From Brevundimonas sp. LM2 (GTDB lineage Bacteria; Pseudomonadota; Alphaproteobacteria; Caulobacterales; Caulobacteraceae): a stretch of 64,000 bases of DNA. This document shows positions 9,636-20,499 of the stretch, one piece after another. Where the stretch lies: positions 1,518,501-1,582,500 of the forward strand of contig NZ_CP019508.1 of NCBI RefSeq assembly GCF_002002865.1, in the 5' to 3' direction. The translations under genes were made by a program, and so were the position numbers. The notes under the pieces are model-generated. The model was given only the letters and a program-made list of their open reading frames with translations, did no database searches and was not told where the DNA came from. Within the stretch, counting starts at the first letter, position 1, and every line of letters begins with the position of its first letter.

Positions 9636-10121
9636 TCACGCCGTCGCGACCGGACGAGGGTTGGGATCGGTCAGCCGCCCCGCCAGGCCCGCCGCCGCCG
9701 CCGTGACCTCGGCCCAGGTGACGTCGAAGCCGGCCGCGTCGCCGAACCAGGGGTCGGTGACGGCCTGACCCTCGCGGCCCGGGACGTGGTCGAGCAGGAG
9801 GCTGAGCGCGGCGGTGGCGTCGGCGGGGGCTATTCGGCGCAGGTTCGACAGGTTGTCGTGGTCGAGGGCGACGATGTGGGTGAAGCGGCGGAAGTCCGCC
9901 GGCGTCACCTGCCGGGTCTGGTAGGCGGAGATGTCGAGGCCGTGGCGGGCGGCGACGGCCTGGGCGCGGGGGTCGGGCGGCTCGCCGACATGCCAGTCGC
10001 CGGTGCCGGCGGACTCGATGGTGAGGTCGAGGCGCAGACGCTCCGCCTCGGCGCGCAAGGCGGCTTCGGCGAGGGGCGAGCGACAGATGTTGCCGAGGCA
10101 GACGAAGAGGACGGAGTTCAT
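9636..10121 (-). CDS. low molecular weight protein-tyrosine phosphatase
   Basis: 161-residue LMW-PTP. The P-loop CLGNICRS (Cys8 nucleophile, Arg14) lies right after the start and the general acid Asp123 is in VTDPWFGD. Members dephosphorylate tyrosine-phosphorylated proteins, often bacterial tyrosine kinases of polysaccharide export, but no such kinase is in the window, so the substrate is unknown. Stands alone between rsmD and gdhA. Confidence 0.93.
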   Translation of the reverse strand: MNSVLFVCLGNICRSPLAEAALRAEAERLRLDLTIESAGTGDWHVGEPPDPRAQAVAARHGLDISAYQTRQVTPADFRRFTHIVALDHDNLSNLRRIAPADATAALSLLLDHVPGREGQAVTDPWFGDAAGFDVTWAEVTAAAAGLAGRLTDPNPRPVATA

Positions 10122-10256
10122 AACGTAAGTGTAGAGCGAATTCTGACTTCGACGCAGGTGCGAATGGTCGGAGCCCGCCGTCGGGGCGAAAATCGAGCCT
10201 TCACCGCAAAGCGCGCCGCGCTGACCGCTCTGCTCAAGGACACTCCGTCTAGCAAG

Positions 10257-11612
10257 TCAAACCACCCCCTGGGCCACCATGGCATCGGCCACCTTGCGGA
10301 AGCCGGCGATATTGGCCCCTCGGACGTAGTCGACATGGCCGTTCCGATCTTCACCGTCGGCGACGCAGCGGTCATGAATTTCGACCATGATGTCCTCCAG
10401 TTGCGAGGTGAGGCGCGCTTCGTCCCATGACAGTCGGGCGGAATTCTGGGCCATCTCCAGACCGGACACGGCGACCCCGCCTGCGTTGGCGGCCTTCGCC
10501 GGCCCGAAGCCGATCTTGGCCTTTCGAAAGGCGGCCACGGCATCGGGCGTACAGGGCATGTTCGCCCCCTCGATGACATAGCGGACGCCCCCTTGCAGCA
10601 GCTTCTTGGCGTCATCGCCGTCGAGCTCGTTCTGGGTGGCGCACGGCAGGGCGATATCGCATTCGACACCCCAGGGCGTCCGTCCCTTGTGGAATTCGAG
10701 GGTCTTTGATCCCTCGGCGACGGCGGAAAGCGGGCCGCGCCGCTCGAGCTTCTGCGTCATGACCCGCTCGAGCAGTTCTGGGTCGAACCCGTCCGGGGCG
10801 TGCAGCAAACCCTCGCTGTCGGACAGGGTCACGACCTTCGCGCCTTCCTCGACGGCCTTCTGCGCGGCGTGAAGCGCAACGTTGCCGGCTCCTGAAATCG
10901 ACACGGTCTTGTCCTTCAGTCCGTCGTCCGCGCGCTCGAGCACAGCCTTGAGAAAGAAGACGGTGCCCCACCCGGTCGCCTCCGACCGGACTTCGCTGCC
11001 CCCGTATGACAGGCCCTTGCCGGTCAGCGCACCCTCGAACCGGTTCGCCAGTCGCTTGTATTGCCCAAACAGATAGCCGATCTCGCGCGCGCCCACGCCC
11101 ATGTCGCCCGCCGGGACGTCTTCATTCGGGCCGATGTAGCGATGCAGTTCGGTCATGAAGCTCTGGCAGAACCGCATGACCTCGGCGTCCGACTTGCCGC
11201 GCGGGGCGAAGGTCGCGCCCCCCTTGGCTCCACCGAGCGGCAGGCCCGTCAAACTGTTCTTGAAGGTCTGCTCAAAGGCCAGAAATTTCAGCACCCCTTC
11301 CGTCAGGTTCGGGGAGAACCGAAGTCCGCCCTTGTACGGGCCGATCGCGTTCGAATGCTGGACACGCCAACCCCGTTCGACCCGCGGCCGGCCCCGATCG
11401 TCCTGCCACACGACCCGAAAACTGACGATCCGATCGGGTTCGACGATCCGCCTCAGAATTTCGTTGTCACGATAGGCCTTGGTGTCCTCGACCAGGGGCC
11501 AGACCTCGGTCACCACGTCATCGACCGCCTGAAGGAACTCCGGTTGCCCGGGGTAGCGATCGACGAGTTCCGCAAGGAAGCTTTTCAGGTCGCTGGACGA
11601 TCGACGAGGCAT
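10257..11612 (-). CDS. gdhA: NADP-specific glutamate dehydrogenase
   Basis: Reductive amination of 2-oxoglutarate with ammonia to glutamate. 451 residues, the size of hexameric bacterial GdhA. Seen: GPYKGGLRF (91-99), KNSLTGLPLGGAKGG (118-132, catalytic Lys130), the substrate aspartate in VPAGDMGVG, the Rossmann motif SGAGNVALHAA and the late GGVAVSGLEMAQNS. The ATG at 11612 gives the usual amino-terminal helical extension. No regulatory gene adjoins it. Confidence 0.96.
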   Translation of the reverse strand: MPRRSSSDLKSFLAELVDRYPGQPEFLQAVDDVVTEVWPLVEDTKAYRDNEILRRIVEPDRIVSFRVVWQDDRGRPRVERGWRVQHSNAIGPYKGGLRFSPNLTEGVLKFLAFEQTFKNSLTGLPLGGAKGGATFAPRGKSDAEVMRFCQSFMTELHRYIGPNEDVPAGDMGVGAREIGYLFGQYKRLANRFEGALTGKGLSYGGSEVRSEATGWGTVFFLKAVLERADDGLKDKTVSISGAGNVALHAAQKAVEEGAKVVTLSDSEGLLHAPDGFDPELLERVMTQKLERRGPLSAVAEGSKTLEFHKGRTPWGVECDIALPCATQNELDGDDAKKLLQGGVRYVIEGANMPCTPDAVAAFRKAKIGFGPAKAANAGGVAVSGLEMAQNSARLSWDEARLTSQLEDIMVEIHDRCVADGEDRNGHVDYVRGANIAGFRKVADAMVAQGVV

Positions 11613-11655
11613 GATGAGACTCTGCTGAAGACGGCGAGATGAAGACGCAAGAAAA

Positions 11656-12522
11656 CTAGGCGCGCGAGGCCAGGAACTCGTGACGATGGTCGCGGACGAA
11701 GTCGGTGAAGCTGCGTGGGGGAACGCCGGTCAGGCGCTCGATCTCAGCCGTCGGATCGATGTCGTGATGCTGGGCGACCATGTTGGAGAACTGCACAATC
11801 AGGCCGTTCGCCATCCAGCGTGAATTGCCGGTCACGCGAAGGATGGCGCGATAGATGGGGGTCGGCAGATCGACATAGCGGACCTTGCGCTGGATCACCC
11901 CGGACAGGCGCTCTGCGGCCTCCCGCATGTCCAGTGTCTCGGGACCGGTGAGGAAATAGCTCGCGCCGGCGTGACCGTCCTCGCTGAGAACGGTGGCGGC
12001 GACGCGCGCGATATCGCGCGTATCGATCAGGGAGACCGACCCCTTGCCGGCCACGTGCGGCAGGAAGCCCCTGGCGATCGGCTCCTTATACCAAAGGAAG
12101 TTCTGCATGTAGCCAGTGGGTTTCAGGATCGTCCATTCGACCCCCGATGCACGCAGGTGGTGATCGATTAGGGCGTGCGATTTCGCCCATGGGATCAACG
12201 AACGCACGTTGGCGTCGGACGCGGACAGTTTGACGATCCGACGGATTCCAACGGACCTGGCCGCATCGATCGCGGACGTCTCCTGCTCGACCTGTTTGGG
12301 GTTCGGCGCGGTGAGGAGAAACAGCGTTTCGATGCCTCGCATCGCAGGGGCCAAGGTTTCCGGGCGATCGAAGTCGCCGACGACGGCTTCGAATCCCTTG
12401 TCTTTCAGTTTGGCGACCTGCTCCGGCTTGCGGACCATCGCCCTGAATGGGGTGCCGGCCTCATGGAGCAGCCTGCAAATTTCGCCGCCGATGCCGCCGG
12501 TCGCGCCTGTAACGAGGATCAT
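11656..12522 (-). CDS. NmrA-like NAD(P)-binding oxidoreductase or sensor
   Basis: 288-residue atypical short-chain dehydrogenase. The Rossmann start MILVTGATGGIGGEICRLL binds NAD(P); the following AMVRKPEQVAKLKDKGFEAVVGDF is typical of the NmrA/HSCARG group, which lacks the usual Ser-Tyr-Lys active site and often acts as a redox sensor. WTILKPTGYMQNF is the conserved family block. It follows the MarR gene with a four-base overlap, so the regulator and this protein form one unit and probably respond to the same signal. Confidence 0.85.
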   Translation of the reverse strand: MILVTGATGGIGGEICRLLHEAGTPFRAMVRKPEQVAKLKDKGFEAVVGDFDRPETLAPAMRGIETLFLLTAPNPKQVEQETSAIDAARSVGIRRIVKLSASDANVRSLIPWAKSHALIDHHLRASGVEWTILKPTGYMQNFLWYKEPIARGFLPHVAGKGSVSLIDTRDIARVAATVLSEDGHAGASYFLTGPETLDMREAAERLSGVIQRKVRYVDLPTPIYRAILRVTGNSRWMANGLIVQFSNMVAQHHDIDPTAEIERLTGVPPRSFTDFVRDHRHEFLASRA

Positions 12523-13019
12523 GATGGGTCTTCCTGATCGGAGTTGGAGTGGGGAGAGTTGGAATGGAGGGGCCGGTCGAGCAGCTCGGAGATCACGGCG
12601 TTCATCTCCTCGAGGGTCTTGATGGCGTCTCGAATACGCTCAGCCCCGACCCTGTCCGCGATGGCCTGATCAAACGGGGCGACGGCCTGCTCCGCGCCCG
12701 TCACGGCCGCCGTTCCGGTCGGGGTGAGGACGACGAGCTTCGCGCGTTGGTGATGGGGATTGGCCTTGAAGGCGACGAGCCCATGCTCAGCCAGGAGATC
12801 GAGGATCCTCTGCACCGCCTGCCGGGTCAGGCCCATGTTGCGGGCGATCGAGGCGGCAGGGAGCGGCATAGGCGAGTAGCGCAGGGCGGCGAGCACCTGC
12901 CACCACGCACTCGTCAGACCCATTGGCGCAACGAGCTCGTTTCCCGCGCTGATCAAGCGACCGTTGGCGGCGAAGATCGCCAACGCGAGCGCTCGGACAT
13001 CCGGTTTGTGAATGTGCAT
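12519..13019 (-). CDS. MarR family transcriptional regulator
   Basis: 166 residues with a winged-helix core: SIARNMGLTRQAVQRILDLLAEHGLVAF is helix-turn-helix into wing, NPHHQRAKLVVLTPTG the wing. The flanking helices are the MarR dimerisation parts. Expected to bind a palindrome as a dimer and repress its own operon, released by a small ligand. The end carries a short duplicated HSNS (HSNSPHSNSD) from a repeat in the DNA around 12540-12565, just where it overlaps the next gene. A near-palindrome upstream (13041-13054) is a candidate operator. Confidence 0.88.
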   Translation of the reverse strand: MHIHKPDVRALALAIFAANGRLISAGNELVAPMGLTSAWWQVLAALRYSPMPLPAASIARNMGLTRQAVQRILDLLAEHGLVAFKANPHHQRAKLVVLTPTGTAAVTGAEQAVAPFDQAIADRVGAERIRDAIKTLEEMNAVISELLDRPLHSNSPHSNSDQEDPS

Positions 13020-13040
13020 ATGGCAATGCGCTTCCGTATC

Positions 13041-13056
13041 GACAACATGCTGTCAA
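13041..13056 (-). promoter_or_regulatory. candidate MarR operator overlapping a -35-like TTGACA
   Basis: GACAACATGCTGTC at 13041-13054 matches its own reverse complement at 12 of 14 positions and lies 22 bases upstream of the marR start. Read on the minus strand, TTGACA (13056-13051) forms a -35-like hexamer that overlaps it. I see no convincing -10 at standard spacing. Size, symmetry and place fit autorepression by the MarR dimer. Confidence 0.4.
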
Positions 13057-13215
13057 ACTATGGCGCGGGTTTTTGGTTCCGATTACGGCCGCTTTGGGTC
13101 CAGAGCGGTCCTTGGTAATCTCCTGAAAGCGGACATTGGTACGGCGAACGGAATGGCGCGTCTTCAGGCAGACCGCCCATGCCGCGCTCGGCTCACCAGC
13201 GAGCCATCCCGCCCC

Positions 13216-15066
<1,851 letters not shown>

Positions 15067-15132
15067 GGGATTCGGAAGGGTAGCGCGTTGCGTCGACAGG
15101 GTCTTGCGGAACCAGCCAGCTTTCGCGCTCGC

Positions 15133-15498
15133 TTATATCCAGTCAACAGTGACCGCAGCCACGGCTCCGGTCTCATGGCACCAGTGGTGCACGTCAAGAG
15201 AGCCGGGAATCAGGATCAGCAGGTCACCGGTCCCGTTCGAGGCGACGGCGAAGCCTTCCTTCGGAAAGTTCCGCCACGCTCGAGCCTGCTCGGTTTCTCG
15301 CACGATGTCATTGGCGGTGCGGGAAAGCCGCTTGCGGTCAGTGACATCCCGCACCGGAATGAGAGACCAGGAATCGTCGGCAATGGTGATGTCCCCGCCG
15401 TTCGACCGCGCGAGCCGGGCTCGCAGATCCGGCGGCAAACTGCGGCCGATGGAACGCTCGGCTTCGGCGATTGTCGCTTCCGTCGCTGGGAAAGCCAT
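15133..15498 (-). CDS. SMI1/KNR4 (SUKH) family protein
   Basis: 121 residues with the SUKH pattern: IAEAERSIGRSLPPDLRARL, then NGGDI and SWSLIPVRDV, and the late FPKEGFAVASNGTGDLLIL followed by VHHW. SUKH domains are best known as immunity proteins against contact-dependent nuclease toxins, but stand-alone housekeeping members exist and no toxin gene is beside it. Same strand as mutL, 66 bases before its start. Confidence 0.82.
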   Translation of the reverse strand: MAFPATEATIAEAERSIGRSLPPDLRARLARSNGGDITIADDSWSLIPVRDVTDRKRLSRTANDIVRETEQARAWRNFPKEGFAVASNGTGDLLILIPGSLDVHHWCHETGAVAAVTVDWI

Positions 15499-15544
15499 TC
15501 ACCCGAAATAGCACAGGTTCGGCGCGGTGTCAGCGCAGCCGACG

Positions 15545-16699
15545 TCAAGTTCTGTACGGCGACAGCTCCTCGGTCATCGCCGCGATCTCCGCCTCCACGC
15601 CCGGTCGTTCCTGCTCGAGATAGCGCTCCACCGGTGCCCGCAGGGCCGGATCGGCGATCCAGTGGGCGGAGTGGACGGGGGAGGGGAGGTAGCCGCGGGC
15701 GATCTTGTGCTCGCCCTGGGCGCCCGCCTCGACGCGGGACAGGCCGTGGGCGATGGCGAATTCGATGGCCTGGTAGTAGCAGAGCTCGAAATGGAGGAAG
15801 GGGACCTCCTCCAGCGCGCCCCACTGGCGGCCGTACAGAGCGTCGCGGCCGATGAAGTTCAGGGCTCCGGCGATAGGAGTGTCGTCGCGGAAGGCCATGA
15901 CCAGGGCGATGCGGTCGGCCATCGTCTCCCCGATCATGGAGAAGAAGGCGCGGGTCAGATAGGGCCGGCCCCATTTGCGCTCGCCGGTGTCCTGGTAGAA
16001 TTCGAAGAAGGCGTCCCAGTGGGCCTCGGTGAGGTCGGAGCCGGTCAGGACGCGGATGTCGAGGCCGGCCTGGGCGTCGCGGCGTTCGCGGCGGATGGTC
16101 TTGCGGCGGTTGGAGGACAGGGCCGCCAGGAAGTCGTCGAAGGTCTGGTAGCCCTCGTTGCGCCAGATGAACTGCATGTCCTGGCGGCGCAGCATGCCGG
16201 CCTCGCCCATGGCGAACCATTCGGGCCGGGTCGGGAAGTTGACGTGCAGCGAGGAGACGCCCAGCCGCTCGGTCAGGGCCACGGCCCCCTGGATCAGGGC
16301 GGCCCGGACGACGCCTTCGCTTGTGTCCGGCGCATGCAGGAAGCGCGGGCCGGTGGCGGGGGTGAAGGGGACGGCCCCCAGCAGCTTGGGATAATACCGG
16401 CCGCCGGCGCGCTGATAGGCGTCGGCCCAGCTGTGGTCGAAGACGTATTCGCCCTGGCTGTGGCCTTTCAGATAGAGGGGCATGCAGCCCAGGACGGCGT
16501 CGTCCGGGCCCCGCAGGGTCAGGTGGCGCGGGCCCCAGCCCTGCGACGGGACCGCGCTGCCCGAGGCCTCGCAGGCGTGCAGGAAATCATAGCTGACGAA
16601 GGGATCGCCGGTCGGGGCGGCGCAGGCGTCCCAGGCCTCGCGGCCGATGTCCGCGAGGCTGTCGTGGACCTGGAGGGTGAAGTCGGGCTGGGGGTTCAC
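15545..16699 (-). CDS. GNAT/FemAB-like acyltransferase (DUF482 family)
   Basis: 384 residues from a GTG at 16699 that overlaps the ridA stop (GTGA). The family signature is clear: WDACAAPTGDPFVSYDFLHACE near the start, SSLHVNFP, FLAALSSNRRKTIRRERR in the middle and GRQWGALEEVPFLHFELCYYQAIEFAI followed by VEAGAQGEHKIARGY. These proteins have a double GNAT fold and are annotated as N-acetyltransferases or peptidoglycan biosynthesis proteins; the substrate is not established. Coupled to ridA. Confidence 0.87.
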   Translation of the reverse strand: MNPQPDFTLQVHDSLADIGREAWDACAAPTGDPFVSYDFLHACEASGSAVPSQGWGPRHLTLRGPDDAVLGCMPLYLKGHSQGEYVFDHSWADAYQRAGGRYYPKLLGAVPFTPATGPRFLHAPDTSEGVVRAALIQGAVALTERLGVSSLHVNFPTRPEWFAMGEAGMLRRQDMQFIWRNEGYQTFDDFLAALSSNRRKTIRRERRDAQAGLDIRVLTGSDLTEAHWDAFFEFYQDTGERKWGRPYLTRAFFSMIGETMADRIALVMAFRDDTPIAGALNFIGRDALYGRQWGALEEVPFLHFELCYYQAIEFAIAHGLSRVEAGAQGEHKIARGYLPSPVHSAHWIADPALRAPVERYLEQERPGVEAEIAAMTEELSPYRT

Positions 16700-17154
16700 C
16701 GCACCTCGACGATGGCGTCCACCTCGACGGCGAAGCCGAGGGGCAGCTGATAGACGCCGACGGCCGAGCGGGCGTGGCGGCCGGCGTCGTCGAACACCTC
16801 GACCATCAGGTCCGAACAGCCGTTGATGACGGCGGGAATGGCGGTGAAGCCCGGGCCGGCCTGGACGAAGCCGCCCAGTTTGACGATGCGCACGACGCGG
16901 TCGAGGTCGCCGTCGAGGGCGGCGTTGAGTTGGGCCAGCAGGTTGATGCCGCACAGCCGCGCTCCGGCGTTGGCCTGTTCCGGGGTGACGTCCTCGCCGA
17001 CCGTGCCCTTGATCCCGCCCGAGGCGTCGTTCGACAGCTGGCCCGAGATGAAGACCAGATTGCCGGTGCGCACGAACGGCACGTAATTGGCCACGGCCGC
17101 CGCGGGCTGGGGCAGGGCGATGCCGAGTTCGGTCAGGCGGGCGGTGATGGACAT
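16696..17154 (-). CDS. RidA family protein (enamine/imine deaminase)
   Basis: 152 residues from the ATG at 17154. YjgF/YER057c/UK114 fold: VPFVRTGNLVFISGQ, then GARLCGINLLAQLNAAL, VRIVKLGGFV and the late HARSAVGVYQLPLGFAVEVDAI. The active-site arginine is in HARSAVG, but in the longer subgroup with C-GxNLLAQL the activity towards 2-aminoacrylate is less certain. Stop overlaps the start of the acyltransferase gene. Confidence 0.88.
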   Translation of the reverse strand: MSITARLTELGIALPQPAAAVANYVPFVRTGNLVFISGQLSNDASGGIKGTVGEDVTPEQANAGARLCGINLLAQLNAALDGDLDRVVRIVKLGGFVQAGPGFTAIPAVINGCSDLMVEVFDDAGRHARSAVGVYQLPLGFAVEVDAIVEVR

Positions 17155-17254
17155 GCGCGGCTCCAGATGGGGGTATGGGGCGGGTTTAGCGCGGGGCTGC
17201 GACACCTCGCCAGCCCTTAAAGGTTCGCCAACCGGCGTGTGGCATCGTGGCCCA

Positions 17255-18196
17255 ATGGAAACGCTCTCTCCCGACCAGCATGCGGCGTTCAACGCCGTCC
17301 GGGCCCGACTGACCGCCGAAGAGCGGACGCGGGTCGATATCGCCTCGGTCGAGGCCGTGGGTCCGGCGGTGGCCGCCGCGTCGCACTGGAATTTCGACCT
17401 GCCCGCCCACGCCGCCGAAATTTCGCTAAAGGGTGGGGCGCTGGGCGCGGACGCGACCGACGCCATGCGCCGTGCCCTGGTGGCGACCTGGGCGCTGGAG
17501 CTGCCGGGGCGGGCGAGGGCGGCGGCCCTGCCGGGCGAGGTGATGGAGCTCTATCCCTACTGGCTGGACCGGCTGGCCGAGTTCCTGGCGGCGTCCGCCG
17601 AGACGGACGCGGCCTATGACGCCGATCACTGGGCCAAGGACGTGCGCATGGCCCTGGGGCTCAGCGTGCCCGGGGCCCTGACCCAGACCATCGACCTGTC
17701 CTCGCCCATGGGGCCGGGGCAGGTGGTGCGGAACGGGCGCGACGGCCACGGCTGGTCGCCGCTGATGGCCTATATCCGGGCCCAGGGCTGGAAGCGGCCC
17801 TGGCTGGAGGTCCATACCGAGAGCCGCCAGCTGGCCGATTTCAACGAAGCCGGCTGGGACCGGGCCTGGGCCACGGCGGCGGCGATCTGCAAGACGCGGC
17901 CGGAACTGGCCGGCATGATCGGTTCGAGCTGGTTCTACGATCCGCCGCTGGAGACGATCAGCCCTCGCCTGGCCTATCTGCGGCTGAACCCGCTGAAGGG
18001 CGGGGCCTTCATCGTCCATCAGGGCCCGGCGCCGATTCATTCGGAGCGGGCGAGCGCCTCGTCGCCGACGCGTAAGGCGCTGATCGAAAGTGGGGAGTAC
18101 ACGCCCAGCTCCTGGCTGGTGGCTTGGCCGCGGGCGACGCTGATCCCGTGGGCGGAACAGCGGAAAGCGGCGATGGAGATGGCGGAGGCGGCTTAA
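17255..18196 (+). CDS. conserved protein of unknown function
   Basis: 313 residues from the ATG at 17255 (METLSPDQ). I do not recognise it. No signal peptide or membrane segment is visible; it looks like a soluble protein with many tryptophans (SHWNFDLPAH, YPYWLDRL, GSSWFYDPPLE, SSWLVAWPR). Conserved-looking blocks are DGHGWSPLMAYIRAQGWKRP, WLEVHTESRQLADFN and AYLRLNPLKGGAFIVHQGP. The gene is divergent from ridA and ends three bases before a REP-like palindrome. Confidence 0.7.
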   Translation: METLSPDQHAAFNAVRARLTAEERTRVDIASVEAVGPAVAAASHWNFDLPAHAAEISLKGGALGADATDAMRRALVATWALELPGRARAAALPGEVMELYPYWLDRLAEFLAASAETDAAYDADHWAKDVRMALGLSVPGALTQTIDLSSPMGPGQVVRNGRDGHGWSPLMAYIRAQGWKRPWLEVHTESRQLADFNEAGWDRAWATAAAICKTRPELAGMIGSSWFYDPPLETISPRLAYLRLNPLKGGAFIVHQGPAPIHSERASASSPTRKALIESGEYTPSSWLVAWPRATLIPWAEQRKAAMEMAEAA

Positions 18197-18200
18197 CGTC

Positions 18201-18358
18201 CCTTCTCCCCTTGCGGGAGAAGGTGGCCGAGCGAAGCGAGGTCGGATGAGGGGTGACGCCCGGTGCCGGCCGGTTGCCGTCTGCTCCAATCACCTTGTCT
18301 GCGTCTTCGTACCCCTCATCCGCCCCTTCGGGGCACCTTCTCCCGCAAGGGGAGAAGG
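18201..18358. repeat. REP-like composite inverted repeat
   Basis: Two 24-base arms at 18201-18224 and 18335-18358 are perfect reverse complements, and each arm is itself a hairpin (CCTTCTCCCC...GGGAGAAGG). Inside them GATGAGGGGT (18245-18254) pairs with ACCCCTCATC (18311-18320). The core GAGCGAAGCGAGGTCGGATG is shared in form with regions near 35.8 and 42.2 kb. It fills the gap between two convergent genes and may also serve as a bidirectional terminator. Confidence 0.85.
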
Positions 18359-18359
18359 A

Positions 18360-19097
18360 TCACTGTGTCCGCGCCCAGGCCTGGCCGACCGGCACGATCT
18401 CCAGCCCCGCCGCCTTGGCCAGCCGGATGACCTGGTCCAGGTCGTCGGGGGTGCAGCCGTAGGGCGTGGGCCCGTCCATCACGTCGTGGCCGTAGGCGAT
18501 CAGCCAGCCCTTCCGCTCGGCCGTCTCGGCCATCAGCGCCTCCAGGTCGTAGGCGGGCAACCGGCGGCTTTCCAGCCCAATGGCCTGCAGGTTGGCGCGG
18601 TCGGCCGATCCGGCGTTGACCCCGTCGCGGATCCCCCGGCCCAGGGCGAACCGGTCGGCGACGACCGCCTTGGTCGCCCGCGCCACGTCGCCGAACGGCC
18701 AGGCGAAGGTCTGCATCCGGTGGCCGTCCAGCCGCTCGGCCACCCAGGCGGCGTTGCGGTCGAGGTCGGCGGCATAGGCGGCCGGTGACAGGCGCAGCGC
18801 ATTGGCGTGGCTGTGCGTGTGGCAGCCGACCTCGTGTCCGGCGGCGAACAGGGCCTGCAGGTGGGCCGTGGTGAACTGGGGCAGGTCCAGGTTGGTGCCG
18901 CTCTCCAGCCCGCCGCAGACATAATATGTGGCGGTGACGCCATGCTCGGCCAGGATCGGCCCCGCCTCGGTCCAGGCCGTCGCGGGGATGTCGTCGAACG
19001 ACAGGCTGAAGACACCGCGCTCGGGTCGGATCGGCGCGGCGTGAACATCCAGCCAGCGGCCGGCGCGGCGACGCATCTTGTCGAGAAGGGCGGACAT
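18360..19097 (-). CDS. polysaccharide deacetylase family protein
   Basis: 245 residues with a NodB-type carbohydrate esterase 4 core. Seen: SLSFDD (31-36, catalytic Asp35 and metal Asp36), the metal ligands His93 and His97 in GCHTHSHAN, FAWPFGD and the late LIAYGHDV. It lacks a signal peptide, so it probably acts on a cytoplasmic or lipid-linked sugar. One fold member nearby in sequence logic would be an LPS- or capsule-linked deacetylase, but no glycan cluster adjoins it. Upstream is dinB on the same strand. Confidence 0.87.
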   Translation of the reverse strand: MSALLDKMRRRAGRWLDVHAAPIRPERGVFSLSFDDIPATAWTEAGPILAEHGVTATYYVCGGLESGTNLDLPQFTTAHLQALFAAGHEVGCHTHSHANALRLSPAAYAADLDRNAAWVAERLDGHRMQTFAWPFGDVARATKAVVADRFALGRGIRDGVNAGSADRANLQAIGLESRRLPAYDLEALMAETAERKGWLIAYGHDVMDGPTPYGCTPDDLDQVIRLAKAAGLEIVPVGQAWARTQ

Positions 19098-19121
19098 GCA
19101 GCCAGTCTGCCCGATGGTCCC

Positions 19122-20381
19122 TTAAGGGCGTTTCAACGCCCGTCCCGCCACCACGGCCCCGGCCCCGAACTTCTCGCGCAGGGCGTCGATGGTTGTCTCG
19201 GTCTTCAGGGTGCGGGCCTCGCCCCGGTCGAACAGCGCGGGGGGCATGTCCTCGGCGTCCTGGATGTCGGCCAGCCCGATGCCGATCAGCCGATAGGGGC
19301 GGCCCAGTTCGGGCTTCAGCAGGTCGCGGCCGATGGCGAACAGGGCGCGCGCCGTCTGCACCGGATCGGGCAGGGTGGTGCGGCGAGTGACGATCTTGAA
19401 GTCGGTCCGCCGCAGCTTCAGCACCACGACCCGGCTGGCGACGCCGTCGCGCCGGGCCTTGGAGGCGACCTTCTCGCACAGCGGCCAGAGCTCGGCCTCC
19501 AGATCCTCCACGGTCGTCAGGTCGGTGTTGAAGGTGTTTTCCGCGCTCATGCCGCGCCGGTCGTGCTCGGGGTTCACCGATCGGGCGTCGCGGGCGTGGG
19601 CGAGGTCATGAAGCCGCAGACCGGTTTCGCCGTAGCGTTTTACGAGGGCCCGGACATCGGCGGCGGCCAGGTCCCCCACCGTGGCGAAGCCGTCGCTGAC
19701 CAGGGTCTTGCCGAAGACCGGGCCGACCCCGGGCAGGATGCGCACCGACTTGGGGGCCAGCAGGGCCTGGGCGTTCGCGGCCCCGATCACCGAGAAACCG
19801 CGCGGCTTGTCCAGTTCGGACGCGATCTTGGCCAGGAAGCGGTTGGGGGCCAGGCCGATGGAGACGGTCAAGCCGGTCTCCGCCTCGATCCGCTGCTGCA
19901 GCCGGACCAGTTGCAGCGCCGGTGGGCCGCCGTTCAGCCGGTCGGTGCCCGACAGGTCGATCCAGGCCTCGTCCAGCGACAGGGTCTGCACCAGGGGCGT
20001 CAGTTCGCCGACCATGCCGAAGATGCGCTGCGACTCGAAGACGTATTTGGTGAAGTCCGGCCGGATCACGACGGCGTCCGGACACGCCTTCAGCGCCTTG
20101 AACATCGGCATGGCCGAGCCGACGCCCGACTGGCGCGCGATGTAGCAGGCGGTGGAGACCACGCCCCGTACGCCACCGCCGATGATCACCGGCCGGTCGC
20201 GCAGCTCGGGCCGGTCGCGCTTCTCCACCGAGGCATAGAAGGCGTCGCAGTCCAGGTGGGCGATGGACAGGCTGGACAGTTCGGGGTCCATCCGGACGCG
20301 CGGCGAGCCGCAGGCCGGGCAGCGCGTCACGGCGTCCGCCCCGGTCCACAGGCATTCTCGACAAAGGGCGGTTATGGCCAC
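19122..20381 (-). CDS. dinB: DNA polymerase IV with amino-terminal zinc ribbon
   Basis: Y-family translesion polymerase, 419 residues. Catalytic residues Asp44 ([12 protein letters not shown]) and Asp137-Glu138 (LSLDEAW) are present, as are the [13 protein letters not shown] finger block, the [15 protein letters not shown] segment and the helix-hairpin-helix [12 protein letters not shown]. Before the palm lies a four-cysteine ribbon (Cys7, Cys10, Cys21, Cys24), an extension seen in alphaproteobacterial DinB. No canonical beta-clamp motif is obvious at the very end. Divergent from divK with 118 bases between the starts. Confidence 0.95.
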   Translation of the reverse strand: MAITALCRECLWTGADAVTRCPACGSPRVRMDPELSSLSIAHLDCDAFYASVEKRDRPELRDRPVIIGGGVRGVVSTACYIARQSGVGSAMPMFKALKACPDAVVIRPDFTKYVFESQRIFGMVGELTPLVQTLSLDEAWIDLSGTDRLNGGPPALQLVRLQQRIEAETGLTVSIGLAPNRFLAKIASELDKPRGFSVIGAANAQALLAPKSVRILPGVGPVFGKTLVSDGFATVGDLAAADVRALVKRYGETGLRLHDLAHARDARSVNPEHDRRGMSAENTFNTDLTTVEDLEAELWPLCEKVASKARRDGVASRVVVLKLRRTDFKIVTRRTTLPDPVQTARALFAIGRDLLKPELGRPYRLIGIGLADIQDAEDMPPALFDRGEARTLKTETTIDALREKFGAGAVVAGRALKRP

Positions 20382-20499
20382 GCTTGGGTTTCCGGCTTCA
20401 CGCCAACTTAAGACTGCGTCGGCACAATCGAAACCGAAGAAGGCGAAAAGCCTCCGTGCGCCCTGGGCGCGTCAGTCGAGGCGATCAGACCAGGTGATG

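Noticed and set aside
18197-18360. Possible CRISPR repeat
   Set aside because: Arms are inverted, not direct, and there is no array of evenly spaced repeats.
18807-20411. 534-codon plus-strand frame opposite the deacetylase and dinB genes
   Set aside because: Spans two real genes on the other strand and shows no motif.
20382-20499. CtrA box upstream of divK
   Set aside because: Only one TTAA half-site is present; no TTAA-N7-TTAA match.
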